This document shows, piece after piece, positions 12,131-25,728 of a stretch of 64,000 nt of DNA. The notes beneath the pieces are model-generated. The model ran no database searches and was not told the DNA's origin. It saw nothing but the letters and a program-made list of their open reading frames with translations. This stretch comes from Trochalopteron elliotii. Its lineage: Eukaryota > Chordata > Aves > Passeriformes > Leiothrichidae. Both the position numbers and the translations under genes were made by a program. Position 1 is the stretch's first letter. Each line of letters starts with the position of its first letter. The stretch lies in contig JANPWX010000038.1 in the NCBI GenBank assembly GCA_024734555.1, positions 3,606,758 to 3,670,757 on the forward strand, read 5' to 3'.

Positions 12131-15100
12131 GATGGAAGGAATGAGAGCATTTTCTTAGATCCATAAAATATTTAATTCCTTGAATTGAATGTGGAATGAT
12201 AACATATTTGCCATTTCCAAAATTTAGCTTTGTGCTAAGTGCCAGCATTGTAATGGAGCACTCTGGCTGATTCCTAATCTTTTATTCTCACATGAAATTT
12301 TGATAAAATCTTAAGTTGTTGGAATTATGACTTGTTTACTTTTCCAGTCAATCATCGGTGCATGTTTCCAAACTACCCTTGGCTATTTTCCCTCCCTCAC
12401 ACTTGCTTCTCAAACCTGCCTGATGCTTTGGCACAGCTTTTGGCTTCTGGCTGGAAGATGAGTGAGCAGGTTTCTTTGAAATTAGTGCAAGTCTGAGGAA
12501 TGATTTAGGTGCTTTCCCCTTGGCGACTAATAACTGCTCTCTGCATGAGACATTGTACTTTTGGCTCTCTTTCCACCCTGTCCCATAACACAGACATAGA
12601 AGTCTCATTGTCTCATTGCAGAAAAGACAATGGGGACCAAGGAGTACTGTAGTAGAACTCTGTGCAGACTTTTGAAACTCTTGCCTGGTTTTTGTAAACA
12701 CCAGCAAATCTTCCAGAGCAGGAGATGGTCCTTAGATCGAGTGAGAGTGGGAATAATTAAGCACACCACCGAATCCGTAAAAGACTTGAGGTTTGGTACA
12801 AAGATTGCACTCAAATTAGGACAGCTCTCGATTTTTCCAGACTGCTTGGTTTATTTCCAGAGAGCACATTCCCCGTTGTGTCTAGTTTCTCCTGTCCAAT
12901 GGCTGCAATCCAAAACAGGTTTATTCTATAATATCTTAAAGTCTGACTCACAGCTCAGTTGCTTCAGCTGAAAAAAGAGAGTGCAGAGCAACAAATCAAA
13001 AGTCAAATCTCCATATTTCATAGCAAGAGATGGAAGTAGGTGCATAGAAAAGGAACAGTGCAGAAGGATGAGAGGAAAAGCAAAGTCAGGGTGTATAAAG
13101 GGGGGGCTTGGCTCTGTCTTGTGCTTATGCTCTCTCATACAGCTGTATCCAATTTTATTCCAGTTTCTAATCCTTCACTGTGATTTCCACAACACACAGC
13201 TATAAACAGCTACTTCCTGGCTCATGAGAAGTTTTTCATTAAACACAATAGACTGTAATAAAATAAAGTGGATATAAAATTGTAGGATATAATACAGGGT
13301 TTGGGGGACTGGGAGAAGAGATTCCTGATTTTAGGAAATCTTATGCCACACTTAGAAACTTGCACATTGATTTTGTTTAGTGGAGCACCTTTAGTTGCAG
13401 ATGGTTTATTTTTTAGAATAGAACACCCTACATTATATTTGCCAATAGAAAGAATGATCAGGTATCCCCTCCAACCCAGTGTAGTATTTCCTTCCTTCTC
13501 ATTCCACCAAAAAAGCAGGTATTTTGGCAAAGTACTTCAAAGTGTTTACTTTTCTTTGAAGAGAAGTGAAATCGTGCAGACACTCCTGAATCAAATGCTG
13601 TTGTTCAGCCTTTTTGCCATGCACTTGGTTTTGCATGAAAGTATTATTTTGCTGACTGCTATATACCCTGTGGGACATAGTGATCCATCATGTGCCCACA
13701 GACAAAAAAATTAGTAGAAGAGAAAAAGGAAGGAATCTGTTTTCATGTACATATGCTTAGACACATATTCCTTTTGAATGGATTTGTTGCAATTTCAATA
13801 AATGCCAAGACAAGTTGTAAATGTGGACCAGAATTTCAGAAAAAGATTACAAAAAGATATCCTGGAAAAATTTAGTGGCAGCTGAGCAATTCCATTTCAA
13901 ATCACTTGTGTTGAATCCTTGCTAATTGAGATAGAAATAAAATAAAATTAAAAAAAAAAAAAAAAGACATCTCACTATTAAGGTAGATTTTTCTGTACTA
14001 CTGATGCAGACTTTTGCAACTTTAAAGGCAGGAGAGATATTTCTGAGTTGGTGGTCATAATATAATTATTTGTTTATGTGACCACTTGAAAAGTTATTTA
14101 ATTTTTCCTGCTTCCCATATTATTTAAAGCAAAGAGGCATGTTTAAGACTATGTTCTCATCAGACTACACATCACTTTCTGTGGGATGGTAATAGGTTTT
14201 AAATACTCCATCTGAAGACTACCCAATCTTCAACAGAGGCAAGAGAATGTGGCCAGTTAGGTCTTGTAAAGGTCTAAATTCACTATAATTGTTAATACAT
14301 TGCAAAATTGTTCATTTTCCACAGATTATACTACCTGGTGTGTTTGTATTTTATAATTACTTTTGTAATTACATAAAATAATATTGTATATATAGTATTC
14401 AGAATTTCAGGGATTACACTTCATAGTAACACATTAAAATATAAAATCAAGTGCATTAGTTCACTGTTCCCTCATGCATTTTAAGTCACTCTCTGATAAT
14501 GAATTTATAAAGCATAGATTGAAGTAAAAAAATATTATAGTAGAAATTAGTAGTTGTAGCTTATTTTAACACTTCCGCCTGTGCAATTTCATTTCAGGCA
14601 AAAAGCTATTTTTTTTCCTAGCAATAAGGTAGTAAAGTTCATAGTAGTAAAATCTTTCTCTTTTCTTCATCCTTTTGTTTATTTGGAAAGGATTTCTTTG
14701 GAACTCAAACATTGTCCCAAAAATGGGTTTAAAATCTCTTCAGCCCCTATTTTGAAAAGGGTTAGTCACCCCAACATTTTTTTTCCCCATATGCAGTTAT
14801 AGCTCTGGAAAATACCTCCATGCACTCATGCCCTGTGCAGCTCATCTGTCCTTCATAACTCATTGTTAGGGAGCGTGTGCACTGTAGGGATCACAGTGAT
14901 CCTGGCTGTGAGCGTCCTGCATCCCCCCAAATGAATATGTCTCTCTTGTCAGACTTGGGAGCCTAAAAACAGAGCTGCAGATTTGAGGCCTGCTTACTCA
15001 TACCACATGTGGGAAGCCTAAATTTAACTCCTTTCCCCTGGCCTTTTCCCTTCTGCATAAATTCTTTGGAGCTGTGTAATTCTGTGCTGCAAAGGACAAG

Positions 15101-16770
15101 GTGAAAAGTGGTGGTTTAAAAAAGGCCTAGTGCAATACAAACTCAAGAGGAAGCAGTCTCTGGTGATCCCTGTTTGGGTTTTATGTGGTCTTGGCCACCA
15201 GCTGTGGTCCTGAGAATGTGATTAGTGGCTCGGGAAGTAAAAGTTACTGCATTAAAGGAGAAGCTGCATCTCACATCCTTCAGGTAGCTCCCCAAGAAAA
15301 AGAGGAGTCTATTACTCAAAGAAGGGAAAGTTCAGGAAGGCTTTAGGGATGCTTTTAAGCTTTTGAGATCAGTTCTGACAGGACTGATATATAAACATTG
15401 AAAACAAATGTTATCTTTGCTCTCCTAAAATTTATTCTGTTTACTGCAGAATTGTTTCTTCTTTTTCAGTTTAAAAAACAGCCCTCTTACTACTTTCTCA
15501 GGTCATACACATGTGGTATTCTCCAACTCCTGTGAACTGCACCTATGTCCAGTCCCATGTGCCCACAGAAGTTGCATCATACCATGTTAGTTGTTCTGGT
15601 ATGATGAAAGAACTGTGGTGTCACACAGGTGCTGGGCAGGCTGCAGGAAGCAGTGGGCAAACCTCTTCCTGTGCAAGCAAGGTTCTGAGCTATGCCAGGA
15701 GAAGGTATCTTTTTAATGATACATCCACATATTCCATTATGGGCTGTCCACAGCTGGAGGTGCTTTGATGAATTCGTATTCACTATCTTCCAATTCAAAA
15801 ACAGCATGTAGGCCCAGCAGAGGGGTGTTTTGTGTCTTGGTGGCTGTGGGGCAGACCCAAAGAAAGTGAAAGACAAAGTTCAGTAGTCTAAAAAACAATC
15901 CTGAACACAGACTGAGACTCAAGCAGTAAGGCTCCTCCTGGGCTTTCCCCAAATCCACAAGAGGTGAAAGACTGATACATCAGTGTGCAGGACTTCTCCC
16001 TACACTCCTGTGCTTGACAGCATTCCTCAGCCCGTCTCTGGTAGGGAAAAGGAAGAAGAACCACAAAAAATATGCTTTCAGTGTTCACATATATGCAGAG
16101 GGAGGAAAATACCCTGAGTATGAGAGACAGAGTCTTCTCACCTTTCAGGTACACAGCACGACATACATAGTTACGAAAGAGAGATCTAGCATGGGATGAT
16201 GAGAGAGAGAAAGAGAAACATGCTGAGGTGTAAAAGCAAAGACCACATTAATGCCACCTTATGCCATGTAAGTGGATTTCAAGTCACCTTGGATAGTTTG
16301 TTCACATTTTGCCGCTGTAAGGATAGGGAGAAAGAGAAAGAAATTCCTTGGTTTTACAACGGAACAGAATTTAAAGCATTTGTTGCCAGTTCTTTGTGAT
16401 TTTATTATTATTTGTACTGGAGGTAACATCCAAGGGTATGGATAGTCTCAAATAAAACTTTGAAAAAAGCATCAGGGTTGACATTTTTCTGCATCTATGA
16501 AGGATTTGACAGACATATCATGAGAAGCAAGGTTGCATGACTTTCACCTGGCAGCAAGAGGTCAGAAAACCATGCTAGTGCCTCCAGAGAGGCACCTACG
16601 GCTCCTTTGCCAGTGTCTGAGGTGGATTTATAACACAGGAGAATGCTGGCAGGCAGGTGGGAACAATTCTGTTTCCCAGCCAGCCCCACAAGTGAGAGAG
16701 GGTCCAGATTGGTGCATCTAACAGGGAATTGAGCCCTGGAGCCCCTTGGCTGCACAGCTGCTGCACCATC

Positions 16771-16807
16771 AGTCCTGTGCTGGCCAGTCCTGCGCTGGCC
16801 AGTCCTG
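16771..16807. repeat. 15-bp tandem repeat, about 2.5 copies
   Basis: AGTCCTGTGCTGGCC is followed directly by AGTCCTGCGCTGGCC and then AGTCCTG, so the unit is 15 bp with one substitution between the first two copies. It lies in the intron before the exon at 17120 and has no evident function. Confidence 0.85.
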
Positions 16808-17119
16808 CTGCACAGCAGAGCTCTGGTCTGGCAGAAGCAGTTTCAGGTGTTTTTCAGACTGGCTCCTGTCCCAAACTGCCTTTTTGAGGACTGTGTCAGA
16901 CTAGCTCTGCTTTGCACTCAGATCTCTGAAACTTGGCAGGTCATGTTGATGGGATAAGGATGTGCTAGAAGAATTCAGCTTGTTTTGATGCCTGCAAATA
17001 AATTAGGTTTACATTCAGTGTCAGCTTTCTTTAGTGGGGGAAGTCATTAGTGAAAGGAGTGACTTTTCCTTTATAAAACAGATCAGAGGAATAATGACCT
17101 TGTTCTCTTCTTTCCCAAG

Positions 17120-17278
17120 AAAACTGCTGCGGATGGGAAGCGACAGGAGATCATTGTGTTGGACTCAAAGCGAAGCAATGCCATCAATATTGGCTTGACT
17201 GTGTTGCCCCCTCCCCGCACCATCAAGACTGCTATTTTGAACTTTGATGAATATGCCTTAAACAAGGAAGGAATAGAG
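17120..17278 (+). CDS. FHOD3: FHOD3 exon: FH2, actin-contacting knob region
   Basis: A 159-nt exon, 53 codons, phase 0 at both ends, bounded by CCCAAG and GTAAGA. It starts [15 protein letters not shown] and contains [14 protein letters not shown], then [24 protein letters not shown]. The NAINIGL segment aligns with the formin motif (NLSIFL in mDia1) that holds the conserved isoleucine required for barbed-end actin binding. That isoleucine is present, so the protein should be active. The following helix and linker lead into the FH2 core. Confidence 0.96.
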
Positions 17279-20204
17279 GTAAGAAAGAACAGTTGATATC
17301 TTCAAGTCTGCATTTGCAATACTTTTTTCCCCCATATTGCATATGGTACAGGCCAGACTGGTCATGGAAGAAGGAGAGGGGGGTATATATTATGTCATGT
17401 CTGAGTGTTGAAATTTGTGAAACCAGTGCAATGGGCTCAGAAGCAGGAAGTATCATGAGGCTGGGCATGCTCAGTGATCATGGATTATCTGCTTTGTTTG
17501 AGTAGCAATGGTGTTAATTCCTGTCAGGTTTTTCAGAGCAGTATCTGAAGCTTGACTGAAATATTGTGAGCAGCAAAAACAGGCAGTGAGTTAATAGGGC
17601 TGATGCAACTAGTACAGGGTTTAATGAATTTCATTCCCAGCTAGCTGTTGGAGTCATTCTAGATTGTATATCTAATGGAAAACAAATACGGCAACTAGTT
17701 CTGCCCAGAATAGCATTTCTGTGTTACTGTTGTTTGAAGAAAAGCAGTTGGTATAAAGATTACAGATGATGTAATTTTTACCACTACATGTTTGACTTTG
17801 CAGATATTCTTACCAAGATCCAAGATGAGCTCTGTTTATTATTTTTTTTATCAAAACATTTTTCTTCTATGAAGTGTAAAAGAAGCCTGTGGCTCCACTG
17901 TTTTTTTCATTATGGTCATATTTATTTCAATTTTTTTTTCCAATAAGCCTGTATCATCTAGTAAGAGTAATCTGCACAACTACAAATCTCAGACCGTGGG
18001 TATTAGAGGTCACATATTAATTCACAGTCACCCTTTAGTGGTTTTGCACTGTGTTTCATGATTTCCCCCTTTCCACCTTCACCTTGATGACTACAACAGA
18101 AAATGAGAAAAGCTTCCTGGACTGAAAATGGTGTTGCCAACAGCTGGATGCAAAACAAATGCTTAAGGCAAAAGATCCTTCTAGCTAGAAGGCAAGGCCT
18201 GATTTATCCCTACTAGAATATTGTTTCTTCCCCAAGCTGTATTACTTTTTGTTATATGCATATTTTACTCATATTATGAAGGTGAGAGATGACTCTAAAC
18301 CCAGTAATTTTTCATGACCCAGCCCAAGTACCCACCACTGCAGTCTGCAGTACTAAGCTTTAAAATATTGGAGAGAAGTACCCCTCCAGCCAAGCCCAGC
18401 TCACAGCCAGTTAGATCTCAGTGCTGTAGGCAGTGTTTCCATAGAAAGTCCAACATAAAATGGCTGACAAAGGAGGACAAGTCTATATTAACTTCTGTGT
18501 ATCCTCTCCTTAGAACTGTGTCCTTCTCTGGCTTCAGGTGCTCTGCACAGCCCACCCTTTCCACTGCCAACATTTGTCTCTGGGCTGTCCATCTGCCAGC
18601 CACCTGTTGTGGTGTCCACAGCTGTGCTTTGTACCACCACACCCTCCTTTGGGTGGCCTTTCCATTAGCTGCCAGGAACCCATAATTTCATTTGAAATAC
18701 ATCTGAAGGTGGATTTCAATTTGAAGAATTTAAGAAACCAGGAAATTGTACACTATTTATATACTTGCCCAGTCCTAAAAGAGAAAGTCTCTGAGGTCTG
18801 TCCCCACAACTTCATGTGATGTGAGTAATCCTAATGTGATCATTCAGGTATTTGAAATCAAGAGAAAGGGTAAGTTCAGCAGAGCCCAGGTACTTTGCAC
18901 TTCGAGAAATGAAGTCTTGATTGGTTGGGAAGGATTGTGTCCATGGAGACAGGAGCTTTTTTTTCCTCAACTATAGATATTTATTTACTTCTTGTCAGGT
19001 AAAACCCACATTGAATTCAGATTTCCTTTTCAGTCCCAAATTACATATTTTTCTTAGAGCATGTTACAGAGTCAGACCTTTATAGTGACAGAGAAGGCTG
19101 GATTAAGCTACACAGTACCGGCCAGGTAGTACACAGGTTGATACAAAAATGCATTATTGTGAGTCCCACTGTTTTCAGCAGACCCCTGCCTCAGTTTTCT
19201 ATACTGCCCCTTTGGTCTACAATGTAGGCAAGCTTTGTTTCCTGTGTCTCTTCCCTTTTTCTGTCTGTTTATTGGCTTTAGCCCTAAAGCTAGCATAGAG
19301 GGAAGAGAGGTTGTTTCACCCTAGATTTTTAGAAAGTTTTCTGGTTCATATCTATCTAAATATAAAGAAATAATTGGAAGCCACTTCGAATGAATCAGTA
19401 GTAGTGTAAGAATCAGCTTCATTTATTAAAAAACCCACAGATAATACAGCAATTTGCTATATATTGCAATTGATAGCTTATCTATGGGTTGATTGAGGCA
19501 GGACTGGTATGGAAAAAAAAAAAGCAATTTTGCCTAATAAAAAAATTGTACCACAGTGGATACTCAAAAGCCTTTCTGCACAATAATTGTCTAGAAGAGA
19601 TGTCACATCCAGTAAGCAGAAGAGAGAGCAGAAAAAGAGATGTGTGTGGTGACTACATAACATTCACTGCTAAAATTTCAGGGAAGTTATAATTTAGGAT
19701 TGTCTTCAGCTTTTGTCAGATCCAACAGAGAGCAGAGTACCAACAGTGTAAAAAGTCTCCTGAGCCATCCTTTGCCTTGGCAGTGAGCTCTGTGCCATGC
19801 CCTTTGCTGAGGAGCATCACCACTGTCATGTGAGTGTGAGTGTGGCTTTAGTTCTGCACCTTGGTGGATTAAATGGTACCTTAAAACTGACCTTAGCGAT
19901 TCCTTTAAGGACAGTGGACTAAACCAGTGCTGGCAGTAGTGCTAGCAACAAGGCAGGGATGCAGTGGGCTGCAGACCCAAGTTCGTGATAGCCCAATTCA
20001 TCAAGTCCATCATTAGACCAGTAGGTCCAGTAGGGCCTCCACTGCTGTCCATCCTGCTGAATGCTGCTTTGCTTCTGACTTTGAACTCTTGTTAGTAATC
20101 CATACTTTACTTTTTAACTTTAAAGATATAAATAACTAGAAAAAATACTCCAGTTATTTTAAAGCCCTCTATTCTTAAGTGTGTTGCTTATTTTTAGGTC
20201 TTAA

Positions 20205-20270
20205 AGTGGCTAGGTACCCCTGAGCTGTGGAAAAAGGCAGACAGTGGGCCCATGACACTGGAAAGGCAGA
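20205..20270 (+). repeat. diverged repeat, copy 1
   Basis: This 66-bp segment begins AGTGGCTAGGTACCCCTGAG and ends AAAGGCAGA. Aligned without gaps to 20925-20990 it matches at 47 of 66 positions by my hand count. Both copies are on the same strand, 720 bp apart. They may be two remnants of an old dispersed element or of a local duplication; I cannot name the family. Confidence 0.5.
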
Positions 20271-20924
20271 TATAGTCCACCTAGTATGCAAAGCAGGCAC
20301 TGTTTAAGACGTATTTTCAGAGGAATGCACATTGTGTGTTTACAAGCATGAGCCAATCCAGCTAAAAAAAAAAAAATTGCCACCTTACATTTGCCAAAGT
20401 GTTTGTGTTTTCCTTTCTTTGAATGCTTGGCATTCATTGTGTTCAAACAACTTGGAGCTCACTGCAGAATAAAGAATTGCCTCCTTAGCATGGATGAGCT
20501 CTTGCTGTGTGTTAAGCAAAAGAGGCAAACTTAAAATCCTGGCGCCTGATTTTTATGTATCAGAGGCAACTGCAAGAATGGAGTCCAACAAAACCAGTCC
20601 TTGGTGCTTGTCTGTAGCGAAGGAAATGAGTGGATCCCTCGATAAAGGGCTGCTCAGTAGGAAAATGTTGACCAAAATCAATACCAAAGACTATGGTTAA
20701 TTTAGCAGACTAAAATTAGGGTAATGCTGTGAGGAAATTAGCATGGTTTGTTTTCTGCTTTACAGTATGGCTTTGTGATGCCACACAATGTTGATTGCAT
20801 TAGTAGGTACAGCTTTTAGTAAATCTTTGAAATGAAAAAATCTCTCCAGGTGTGCTGTACCCTCCATACCCCAGTGTGCTACCCTGCATACCCATAATAA
20901 ATAATTTGAAGTATTGATGTCTGG

Positions 20925-20990
20925 AGTGGCTAGATAGCCCTGAGATGTGAAAAGGGGTAAGAAGTGAGAGCTTGATGTTAAAAAGGCAGA
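20925..20990 (+). repeat. diverged repeat, copy 2
   Basis: Partner of 20205-20270. It begins AGTGGCTAGATAGCCCTGAG and also ends AAAGGCAGA, with the middle more diverged. The similarity fades on both sides, so the original element boundaries are unclear. Confidence 0.5.
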
Positions 20991-22359
20991 TTGTGACATG
21001 TATGAACAAAAATCAAAATTTTATTTTTGGAAACAAGTAAGGTATTTACATTTTTATTCTGATCATTGACATGGTACATCAACATTTACAGTTTCCAATT
21101 TGTTTAGCTAATGCTTTATAAGAGTGTGATGGGATGTTTCAAATGATGCTAGCTCATGTGACCTGAAAGAACACCTTTTTTCACAAGTCTAGAGAGAAGA
21201 GAGAATGGCATCAGTGGTGCCTTGCTGGCCAGACACCCACAGTCAGCATATCACAGCCCTAATCTGTTTCAGACTTTATTTAAAGAAAAAATGCCACATT
21301 TTCTCTTCTTGCAGCAAACCAAAACATCAACTGCAGTTTCTGTGACCAGCAATGACATGTTCATGTATTTCTGTAGAGAGCTGAGAAAGAGGAGTGGTTT
21401 GATTGAGGCAGTGGTGTCAATTCCTGATTTCAAGGGTTGGTCATCAGCATTTTAGATGTAGTTCCTTCTCAGAATTGGATATTTTTTGGAAGAGTTGTAA
21501 TAAAATTAGTGCAGGCAGCTTCCCTTATAGTGAAGCTCTCACCTTCATATGCTGTTACATTTTCCTAGAGTTTCTACAGGTAATGCAAACCAGCAATGGG
21601 TCTTGTTAACAGCTGCCTGGGAAGCTGAAATGTGAGAAAGCCATTCAGGAGTTGGATTGTTTTCTGAGGCCTGTCAAATATCTGATGAAATACCCACTAA
21701 CATATATTTGGTCAAGCAGCTCATATATTTGAGTTCCTCAAGCCACAGAAAGCTTTGGACACAACAACAACAAACAGATATTTGAGTTACTAATTTTTTT
21801 CAGGCTGTTGTTCACCTGGTACGGTCAGGTGAAACCAAGCACAGAAGAAGACAAGACACCCCTGCAACCTCATCATCACTGAGAAGCCCCAGTATCTCAT
21901 GAAACAGAAAACTTAAGCCCCTAATTTGCTTGGAGGCACTGGGATATTCACCATCACTGCTTAGGTGCTTCCTTGCATCCCACACTGAGGTCCATGACCC
22001 TCAGCCATATGTTGCTTTTGTAAGTCTTCCTTCTTAGGAACTTTTGGAGACTATACCTCAGGATGGCAGAGTCCAGGAAAGAAGCAGTTTGATCCCTTTG
22101 CTGAAAGTTCAAGCAGGTGGCTGAGTCCGGCAGCAGAATAATTGAGGTCCATTATCTCATGCAAAAATTGTTTATTTTTCTCCCTTATTTGTGTAGTGGT
22201 TTTCTTCAAAACATAAGACTCTGGCCCAAATAGTTGTGTGAGAATCCATGAAGGGGAAATGCATGTGTCACATGTACTAGAGAATATAAACATAGGGCTT
22301 GTTAATAAGCAGTTCTTCTTTAATTGACCTGATGTTTGCTGAGACCACCTCAGTTACAA

Positions 22360-22742
22360 GAAAAGACCGAGGGAGCTGGGCCTGCCCAGCCTGGAGAAGA
22401 GCAAACTGACAGAATCAATGTATTTAAGTCTCTGAAGGGAGGGTGTCAAGAGAATGCATCCAGGCTCTTCTCAGTGGTTCCCAGCAATAGGACAAGATGC
22501 AGTGGGTAGAAACTGATGCCCAGATGGCTGAATGTGAAGAAGAATTTCTTTTTTATGCAGGTGACTGAGCACTGGAACAGGATTCCCAGAGAGGCTGTGG
22601 AGTCTCCCTCGTTGAAGAAACTCACAAACCATCTGGTTGCGATCCTGTCCCATGTGCTCTAGGATGGCCCTGCTTGAGCAGGGGAGTTGGATCAGTAGTC
22701 CCACTGTGGTCCCTTCCAACATAACCCACTCTGGGATTCTGT
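22360..22742 (+). mobile_element. CR1 LINE 3' fragment, sense to FHOD3
   Basis: The segment has the typical 3' part of a bird CR1: GGGAGCTGGGCCTGCCCAGC, CCTGGAGAAGAG, AATAGGACAAGATG, CACTGGAACAGGATTCCCAG and AGAGGCTGTGGAGTCTCC. It ends GGTCCCTTCCAACATAACCC and ATTCTGTG, the characteristic CR1 tail with no poly(A). It is 5'-truncated, as most CR1 copies are, and has no intact reverse transcriptase. The left edge is approximate. Confidence 0.9.
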
Positions 22743-23980
22743 GTACTGGGAAGAGCAATATGAAGTAATGATTGGACTCTAAGCTATTCGTGATTTAATG
22801 GTCACATCAGGTGCCAGTTACCTTCTGCCCTGCTGTGATTTTATACTACTTTTAATGTTAGATTTTTTTTTAAAATAATAGAAATAAAAACTAAAATAAT
22901 AATAAAGTAGCAGATGGTGTACTCATCAGTTTCCAGCAGTGAACAAATGGCTCAAATTAGTCACAGAGTGGAAATCAAGAAGAGGAGCATTTTGCTCCTT
23001 GCTCAGGGGCACACCAAGGATGATGACCAGCAGGATCAGAATCATTTGCAGATCAGGAGTGCTGGTATAGGTCATTGTTATGGGGCCACTTGCACCCTGG
23101 ATGGTGTGAGACCTGCCAGCAGCTCTGGCCCCACCAAGGCATGGCTTTAAACAGCAGGGCTGATCCTCAGCAGCTAGCACCACGAGCACAGGCTCTTTTG
23201 CTTGGCATCCTCTGTGTCACATAGTATGGTATGCAGCACAGCAGCCTTGCAGAACTTGGACTTGAATGCTTTTTGTCAGCTTCATCTATCCTATGATGTT
23301 TATATAAAGCTCAAGGAGGGGGAGATTTCCTTTGGAAATAAAGCTTACTGTTTCTTTGCTCTCTTTAAAATGCCCCAAAGCAGTGCAAAATCTGGAGTGA
23401 AGGCATTGCCCCACCACAAAATACTTGTGGGATCCCTGGGTAGCTGCCAAAAGTCCTAGTTATTTGTAGGAGGCAGTTGAGAATTATGCTGCAGTGTTAG
23501 CCTTCAGAAATGCATCAGAAGCATTTTTACATCCATCACATGGCTACTGCTAAACTCTCCATGTATGGATGTTCAATATGATCCTATTTGCAAGCTGTGC
23601 TGTCTCAGCTGAGGGCATGTTGGCTTCTTCTTGTTGTGGAAGAGGGGAGTAGACACTAAGATGCCCGACTCCTCCAAGTGACACTGGGAAACACCTTTCT
23701 TTATGAGTTTCAGGCTCAGTCTGGTTTTTTTTTACAGACTTTTTTAGATGAGTATTGGTTCACCACTGAGGCCATGAAGCAGCTATTTATAAATCTAGTT
23801 TTATGTTAGGTATGGTCCAAGTTACAGATTTCAGCATGTCTGGGTGGATGGATGAATGGCAGGAACATCTCAAAATCAATACACAAATGCTGTCAGTTGG
23901 AATATGTATACATCAGAATATTTTCCAAGCAGTCCCTCTCAGACTAAGGAAAAGCACTAGAGTGTATTGAGGGATTTTCC

Positions 23981-23985
<5 letters not shown>

Positions 23986-24012
<27 letters not shown>
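23986..24012. repeat. 27-nt poly(T) tract
   Basis: An uninterrupted run of 27 T, deep in an intron. It could be the reversed A-tail of an inserted sequence, but I saw no body to go with it. Length is likely to vary. Confidence 0.9.
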
Positions 24013-24013
<1 letters not shown>

Positions 24014-25545
24014 CTTAAGATATTAATTTATTAAGGTAAAATCTTGAGTGTCCAAGCAAGGAGGCTTCTTTTTTTGTTGTCGTTGTTGTTCATAACAACA
24101 AAGAGCAAGAGAGAGAGGCAACATTAACCAAAAAAAAATCTTCTTTACTAATGTTTATGGAAGAAAATGGACAGAAATACAAATGCTGTGGCTGAAATTC
24201 AGTGAGTCCCAGTTCAATAAATTGAACATTATTTCCCTGCTTAACTCTTGTTCTTTGCCTGATTGACCAGGCAAAGTCCCTTGCTCTCTATCCATGCTTA
24301 GCTCCAGTGCTATACAAACAGCTGGGGGAACTATTGGTACTGGAAGGGGGCAGTTGTGCTGCTGTGATGAATTGGCTATGTCCAGTGTTGGAACAAGGCT
24401 GTAGTTTGGATTGGCGGGTCCAATAGCTCTTTGGCTGTATTTTTATTATTCTCTCCTCCCCTTCAAAACAGCCTCTATCATTATAGAAGGCTAGAGCAAA
24501 AACATGTCATTCCTGAGATGAATAAACATAAGTTGTGTTAAAAATCTGCTTTGCTTTAAGGAGGCATTGATCAGTAGAATAGAGACCTCAACTCACCTGA
24601 TGCCTTTATGTTGTTTTGCTTTTCTTTTTTATTTTGAAGTGCTTTTATTGTGTTAAAAACTGATTAAGAGGCAATACCTTAGAGAGCAATACTTTCAGAA
24701 GGAAAGCTGCCACATTTTAACAAACCTGTAAAATCCATGAATTGAAGGGAAAATTTAAATATTTTGAGCCACACTAACAGCAGAAACTGACGATATTGAG
24801 ATCTTTTTTCAGATAGAAAAAAAGGCCATATGTTATGCAATGAATGTATAATTCAGCTTTAAATTCAATATATGTTTCTTGGGAAGTTGTCAGTTAGGCT
24901 GAAATCTTTAGGAGTGACCTAGTAAGCTGCAATAGTTTCCATGTTCCCTAATAAAAACAAAACAGACTGAACAAAAAAAAAGAAATTATGGGAACAGCAA
25001 GGGACAGGAGTCTTCAAGTTATTCCAGTATACTTACAAGTGTGCTCGAAGATTTGTAGATATTGTGGCTAAAAGGGACCTGAAAAGCTAGCCTGACTTGT
25101 TGTAAATCCCAGGCCACCAAAACTGTTCTCCTTCTACCCTTACCTCCATATGTAATTGACAAAAAGATATCAAGTTCTGAGTTAAACATATGATAGTTGA
25201 TGAGATCAGTCCTAACCAATTTCCTTTTATCTCCTTCAGTATTTCATCCCATGATTAGCTATATCTGAATACAGATTTCAAAAAAGTAAAAAGGCATTTT
25301 AATCCAGATATATTTAAAACAAACTGAAGGTGTGTGAGATAGCAGAGTCCTCACTTTTTTAATATTTTTTTAAAATTTCGCTTCCTTGTGCAGTGGATTA
25401 GTTCTTGGTTACTACTGTGCTGTCCTAATTTAACAGCCAAGGACTTGAGGATTTCTACTGTGGCTGCTGTGGGGTCACCCAGCAACCAGCCCTCACACTC
25501 CTCTCAGCCCCACTGCTGATGCTTGCCTTTTGTCTCCCTTTACAG

Positions 25546-25728
25546 AAAATCCTGACCATGATCCCAACTGAGGAGGAAAAGCAGAAGATCCAGGAGGCAC
25601 AGCTGGCAAATCCCGATGTCCCCCTGGGCAGCGCTGAGCAGTTCCTTCTCACCCTCTCCTCCATCAGCGAACTCTCCGCCAGGCTCCAGCTCTGGGCTTT
25701 CAAGATGGACTACGAGATAGTGGAAAAG
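25546..25728 (+). CDS. FHOD3: FHOD3 exon: FH2 core helices
   Basis: A 183-nt exon, 61 codons, phase 0 at both ends, between CTTTACAG and GTGAGA. It reads [15 protein letters not shown], then [32 protein letters not shown] and KMDYEIVEK. This is the FH2 core after the knob, matching the family in length and order: the ILTMIPT helix, the EQFLLTL helix and the RLQLWAFK segment. It is more GC-rich than the surrounding intron, as expected of a conserved exon. Continuing past the donor would add a non-homologous tail and then a stop. Confidence 0.96.

Larger units (their letters stand above)
10688..17119 (+). other. FHOD3: FHOD3 intron (6.4 kb)
   Basis: A phase-0 intron, GTACAG to CCCAAG. It contains a patch near 11880-12130 rich in transcription-factor-like motifs (listed separately), an A-run near 13951-13965, and a 15-bp tandem repeat at 16771-16807. 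No exon or RNA gene was recognised. Confidence 0.8.
17279..25545 (+). other. FHOD3: FHOD3 intron (8.3 kb)
   Basis: A phase-0 intron, GTAAGA to TTACAG. It contains a sense-oriented CR1 fragment (about 22360-22742), a pair of related segments near 20205 and 20925, and a 27-nt T tract at 23986-24012. No additional exon was recognised. Confidence 0.8.
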
